Below are positions 60,001 through 64,000 of a stretch of DNA of 64,000 bases, piece by piece (positions within the stretch are counted from its first letter, which is position 1; the number at the start of each line of letters is the position of its first letter). The translations under genes and the position numbers were made by a program. The DNA lies in contig OX359200.1 of NCBI GenBank assembly GCA_947172415.1, forward strand, positions 6,450,501 through 6,514,500, in the 5' to 3' direction. Source of the DNA: Chondrosia reniformis (taxonomy: Eukaryota > Porifera > Demospongiae > Chondrillida > Chondrillidae). Under the pieces are notes generated by a model that searched no databases, had not been told where the DNA came from, and saw only the letters and a list, made by a program, of their open reading frames with translations.

Positions 60001-63000
60001 GTCACCTCTGACTTCAAAGAAGAAAGGGTCTGGCGGATCAGACCTTTGAAAGAGGACCTTTCCAAAGTTACCAGAATCCTCGTCAGTGGCCTAAGGAAGG
60101 AAGAGCAAAATCAATGACAGACAGTCTTTAGCATTAAGGAGAATAAGTGATGATGGTACTTACAAAAAGAAAACTAATTGGTGATCCATACTCAAGTGAA
60201 TGTGTCACAGCTGGAAGAATAGATAGATGGTGGTTTGTGTTATGAATATCATTAGCCATATTCATGATACAACTAACACTATGTACTTATCTGTATTAGG
60301 GTTTCCTAGCAACTCACGAATAAGGAGATAGTCAGTTCCGGGTCTTGCATAGATGGCTGATTTGTCAATAACAGGCGGGTTATCATTAATGTCGATACAT
60401 CTAATGTTTACATTTAAAATTCCAGTTCCTGGAAACAGCAAAATAAAATGGAGTCACAATTAACGTACATATGTATCTACACATCAGTTAAGATTAGAAA
60501 GTGTCTGTTGTATAAATACTTACTTTGTAGTAGGGCCTTTATAGTTAATCCAGTTTCATAAAACAAAGAAATAGAGAGAAGGATAATTATATGCATTCAT
60601 GAGCCTATATTATTATGTATAAACTATATAGAGTATGTACGTATATAATATCTATGAATCTACATTATTATAACATGCCAAGGATTCACAGAAGATCAAG
60701 ATAAAGAAAAAGACAAAGACTCCCAGGATCACTGATGAAGGGTGGAATTCCCAGAAACGGCTGTCTGACCCAGTGGAGAAGAAGATGAAAGAAGGGAAAA
60801 GAAGGAAGAAAAGACTCCTGTATCTTCATCTAAAGCTCTCTTTAGGTTTAGTTCCCCTATAGGCTCTTTTTACAGAATAGGCATATAGCATGTAGGAAAA
60901 TGGTATCTTAGATTTTTCATGTATATATGTATATACAATACAAACTACTGTATATCACATCTGAACCTACGTACGTATATTATTGCATAATTACATTGAT
61001 GTATTATATGGATGTATGATATTTAATTAAATTAATTAAATTGATGTATGATATTAAACTTACAAAAGTGTTGGGAAATTCTTCGGTATTAATTACTCCA
61101 ATAGTTATAGCTTCTGAACAAGTCTCCTCATCTTCATAATCCTAAATGGTCATGCAATAAGGGAGGTGTCATGACAGTATAATGTGGCCAATTAAAGGTT
61201 ATGCCCACCATTGTATTCAATGGATCCAAAGTGATGACTCCAGAACGAGTGTCAACTTCAATGAAGCCAGGAGGATGCAACACATAAAAGTAAAATTCTC
61301 TGTTCTCTGGTAGAGTGTCCATATCATCGGCAACCAGTCTTAGGCTATCATAGAGTACTATCGGAGAGGAGGTATTCTCCGGAGGTTGCAGCAGAGGAAT
61401 CTAAGTAAGGAGAGGAGAGAATAAGGTAAGACTGAAATGAGGTCATGTCTGTGTACCTAACACACCATTTTCAACATGCTTCATCTACCTTAGACTTATA
61501 GGCCTATAAGGGATTAAACCTAGTGAGAGCTTTGGATGAGGATACAAGAGCTTTCTCCTTTTACTTTTCTTCTTCTCCACTGGACCAGACAGCCATTCCA
61601 TCCTTCATCAGTATACCTGGAAATCTTTATCTTCTTGATCTTTTGTTAGTCCTTATGCATAGTACATAATAATTATTGCTCAAATATGTATAACTACAGG
61701 TACACTCCTGAATGAGATCTGCTGCTTTCATAAGGCCCCAGTTTCACATCTCAGTTTTCTCAACTTAAATTTTTGGTGGATTACCTTTTTGTAAATATGT
61801 TTTTTTTATTGAAACACTTGTAATATACATATGTATGTACATGGCACATACGCACTTACCTCTCCAGCAAAGTGAGGCGGCCAATCATTAGTGTCAGTTA
61901 TGCAGATTGTGAGAACAGCATGGCCGCTCATCCGGCGAGCTTCAACAATTGCTTGATCAGTCGCTGTCATAACAACCTGCAGTTGTGCAAAAAGATTTGC
62001 TGAAGACACTAAACTGTGTCTCCTTTGTGGATGTTAAAGTGTTCACTACTCCATGAAATAAGCTTCCATAGGAAAACTTACACGATATTCCCTTGTGGTT
62101 TCATAATCTATATCACCATTTACTATGATTAGTGATGATCCATCTGGAATAATAAATGGCAGATCACTTGAAGGATCTTCAAAGCTGTACACAAGTTCTG
62201 CGTTAACGCCTTCATCTCTATCTGTAACAAGTCCCATAATGTCAAACACTACAGTACCAATTGCTGAATTCTAAAGATATTAAAAAGAAAGACAAACATT
62301 AATATTACTCGGTCCTTATTTAACTGTAGACTCTCTTTATAAACTGTGTCAACTTATCTCTTGGATAGTACATAAATAGACTCTCTGAGCATCCTGTTTG
62401 TTAATTAAGCTCCTCAAGGTAGGGTCAAAATTTTCAACCAAAAGATTTAAATCCAGAATGCGTGCAAAGTGTTAAAGATGTACCATCCAAAAGATCTTTT
62501 ACTTGATTATACGTTTTCTTACTTCTGGTGTTCCCTCATCCCCATTGGTGCCACAGTTGGTATAGTTTTCCGAGGAGAAGATCGGTGGGTTGTCGTTGAC
62601 ATCAACAACCTTTACACAGATTGCTAGTGTGTCCGTGTGAACACCGTCGCTGACAGTGAGGACAAGAGAGTATTCATCAGTAGCATGAGTCTCTACCAGG
62701 CTTTCTCTATCAAGAGGTTGAGTGATACGAAGGGAACCGTCACTGCTAATTTCAAAACCTGTAAAAAGAAATTACTCCATTTGATAGGATGTTTCTTATA
62801 AGGTGATGGTGTATCTAATAAGGTGAGGGTATAGCCAATTTGGATGAGGATATATCTAATTGGGTGAAGGTATATCTAATGAGGTGAGGGTATATCTAAC
62901 GGGGTGAGGGTATATCTAATGAGGTGAGGGTATATCTAATGGGGTGAGGGTATATCTAATGGGGTGAGGGTATATCTAACGGGGTGAGGGTATATCTAAT

Positions 63001-64000
63001 GGGGTGAGGGTATATCTAATGGGGTGAGGGTATATCTAATGGGGTGAGGGTATATCTAATGGGGTGAGGGTATATCTAATGAGGTGAGGGTATATTGACA
63101 TATATGTAGGTACCTGGGTCATCTGGCAAGACAGTAAAAGAGTAGGTTAGCACTGGATTGAGATCAGGATCATGAGCGGCCACATTTATAACAAGTTGTC
63201 CAGCTGTTGAATCTTCAGAAATGTCCAAACAGTCTGGAGGTACACCAGGGAATACTGGAGGCTCATCATTAATGTCATTAATACACACTGAAACCTTGAA
63301 AACAACAAACATAAGAGTGAGTGAAATAAACAACAGCTATATAGTTTAAAAAAGAATCCAACTGCAATGTATGTATACTGTATATACGTACATATATTTA
63401 TGAGTATACTAATTTATTGAGACTCAGCAACAATTGTATTTAAAAACAAATTGAACGTTTTGACCCGGAGGTCTTCACCAGCATTATATTCATTATGAAC
63501 GCAACAAAAACCCCTTATCACTTCATATATTTATGCTGGCTCAGTAGTGTGGTCTGGTGGCACCAGCAAAGGCCTATATACTCTCAGTCAGCTGGGCTGT
63601 GCACCTGGATGGACGGCCTGGTAGCCTTGCAAGTGAAGATGGTTTATACATGCCCAGGTGCAGCCCTCTGCCCCATAACCCAATACTGGTTGCCATCTTT
63701 TTATATGTCATACATGGGCACAATAATATTAATAACAATGATAATAATGAAAAATATGTATCGAGATCTTACTAACCACCATCATTGTAGATTGAATAGG
63801 ATTCTCTGTATCAGATACAACTATATGGACAAGATATTCATCTCTTATGGAGTCACCAATCTCCCTGTCAAACACTCCGATTGCCTCCACAGTACCGGAA
63901 TTACGAACTACTTGAAAGAGTCCGTTCAATGAAGGATCAGCTCCACCATTATGCACTTCAACCCTATCAATGGAGTAGATAAATTCGGGGTTCACTGGGT
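57095..64000 (-). CDS. cadherin, C-terminal part (ectodomain repeats, TM helix, cytoplasmic tail); 5' end outside window
   Basis: Calcium-dependent adhesion protein at the plasma membrane. Cadherin repeats are spread over many exons, with linker motifs DINDEPP (~63270), DVNDNPP (~62595), DTNDWPP (~61885) and DINDNPP (~60382). Other typical segments are ATDEDSGNFGKV, DPDLNPVLTYSF and DYETTREYR. Before the membrane there is a stretch (ADERRLILTIDRPMNEVRRD ... TDVIFHSVELN) that may be a membrane-adjacent domain like that of CDH23/PCDH15; this is a guess. The helix IPGLIIAIIVIAIIILLI is followed by a cysteine run (~58650-58730). The tail has NPLY (58411-58422), an acidic region (DKEEEEEAEWLK) and ends NEQAKLL at 57095. 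I see no classical catenin-binding tail. Confidence 0.88.
60678..60915. mobile_element. dispersed repeat, family R1, copy 2
   Basis: Nearly identical to 2395-2640 over about 230 bp (aaggattcacagaagatcaa ... cttcatctaaagctctc ... tatggtatcttagatttttc on the far side), in a cadherin intron. Confidence 0.8.
61460..61655. mobile_element. dispersed repeat, family R1, reverse copy
   Basis: Contains gagagctttggatgaggata, ctccactggaccagacagcc and atctttatcttcttgatctt, the reverse of the R1 copies at 2395 and 60678, in a cadherin intron. Confidence 0.7.
62800..63095. repeat. 20-bp minisatellite, ~14 copies, in a cadherin intron
   Basis: The unit ggggtgagggtatatctaat recurs about 14 times from 62800 to 63095, with diverged copies at the left end and single changes (gagg, aacg) inside. 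It lies between the exon ending near 63112 and the exon starting near 62761. Confidence 0.95.
63435..63520. mobile_element. MITE fragment in a cadherin intron
   Basis: It contains acgttttgacccggaggtct, then tattatgaacgcaac, which resembles the centre and right flank of the MITE at 33928-34100 (cgtttcgacccagaggtctt; gatcgcaacaaacac). Only part of the element is recognisable. Confidence 0.5.

Noticed and set aside
63495-63932. 145-codon plus-strand frame
   Set aside because: Opposite to a clear cadherin exon (63778 to the window end) and through a MITE fragment; a shadow.

Overview
The window looks like animal genomic DNA, most probably from a demosponge. It is AT-rich, its genes are split by many short GT-AG introns, and gene spacing is tight. 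The metazoan families present include RBM39, a cadherin, a TSP1-VWA protein, a death-domain protein and 2'-5'-oligoadenylate synthetase (OAS)-like proteins with the OAS C-terminal signature (LDPxNPxNNLY). The species is inferred from content only; an Amphimedon-like sponge would fit.

Layout. 1-5149 (minus): an RBM39/CAPER-type splicing factor, with its 3' end cut by the window edge. 5.5-43.7 kb (all plus): a tandem OAS-like cluster. It holds five genes with intact catalytic residues (A 6092-7604, B 8565-10848, D 24597-26157, F 29672-31830, G 41246-43669), one gene with lost catalytic residues (C 19212-23418) and at least five relics. Two other genes sit inside the cluster on the same strand and share a closely related Kelch propeller: a death-domain-Kelch protein (26800-29040) and a protein-kinase-Kelch protein (38975-40774). 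The cluster is interrupted by a ~6.5 kb satellite array of 170-bp units (11.5-18.0 kb), by a 20-bp minisatellite in an intron of gene C, and by a near-perfect palindrome with 240-bp arms just 3' of gene F.

44.2-47.5 kb (minus): a protein with a TOX-like C-terminal zinc motif but no visible HMG box. 48.1-50.0 kb (plus): a secreted TSP1-VWA protein. 50.4-54.6 kb (minus): a RUSF1/DUF647 membrane protein. 57.1-64.0 kb (minus): the C-terminal part of a cadherin with a transmembrane helix and an NPLY-containing tail; its 5' part is beyond the right edge.

The central idea is that the OAS nucleotidyltransferases, the death-domain-Kelch protein and the kinase-Kelch protein may be parts of one innate-immune locus. 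This rests on co-location, strand, similar TATA-type promoters and the shared Kelch module; no function is proven. All exon models were built by eye from splice sites, reading phase and alignment among paralogues. For every complete multi-exon gene, the exon lengths sum to a whole number of codons.
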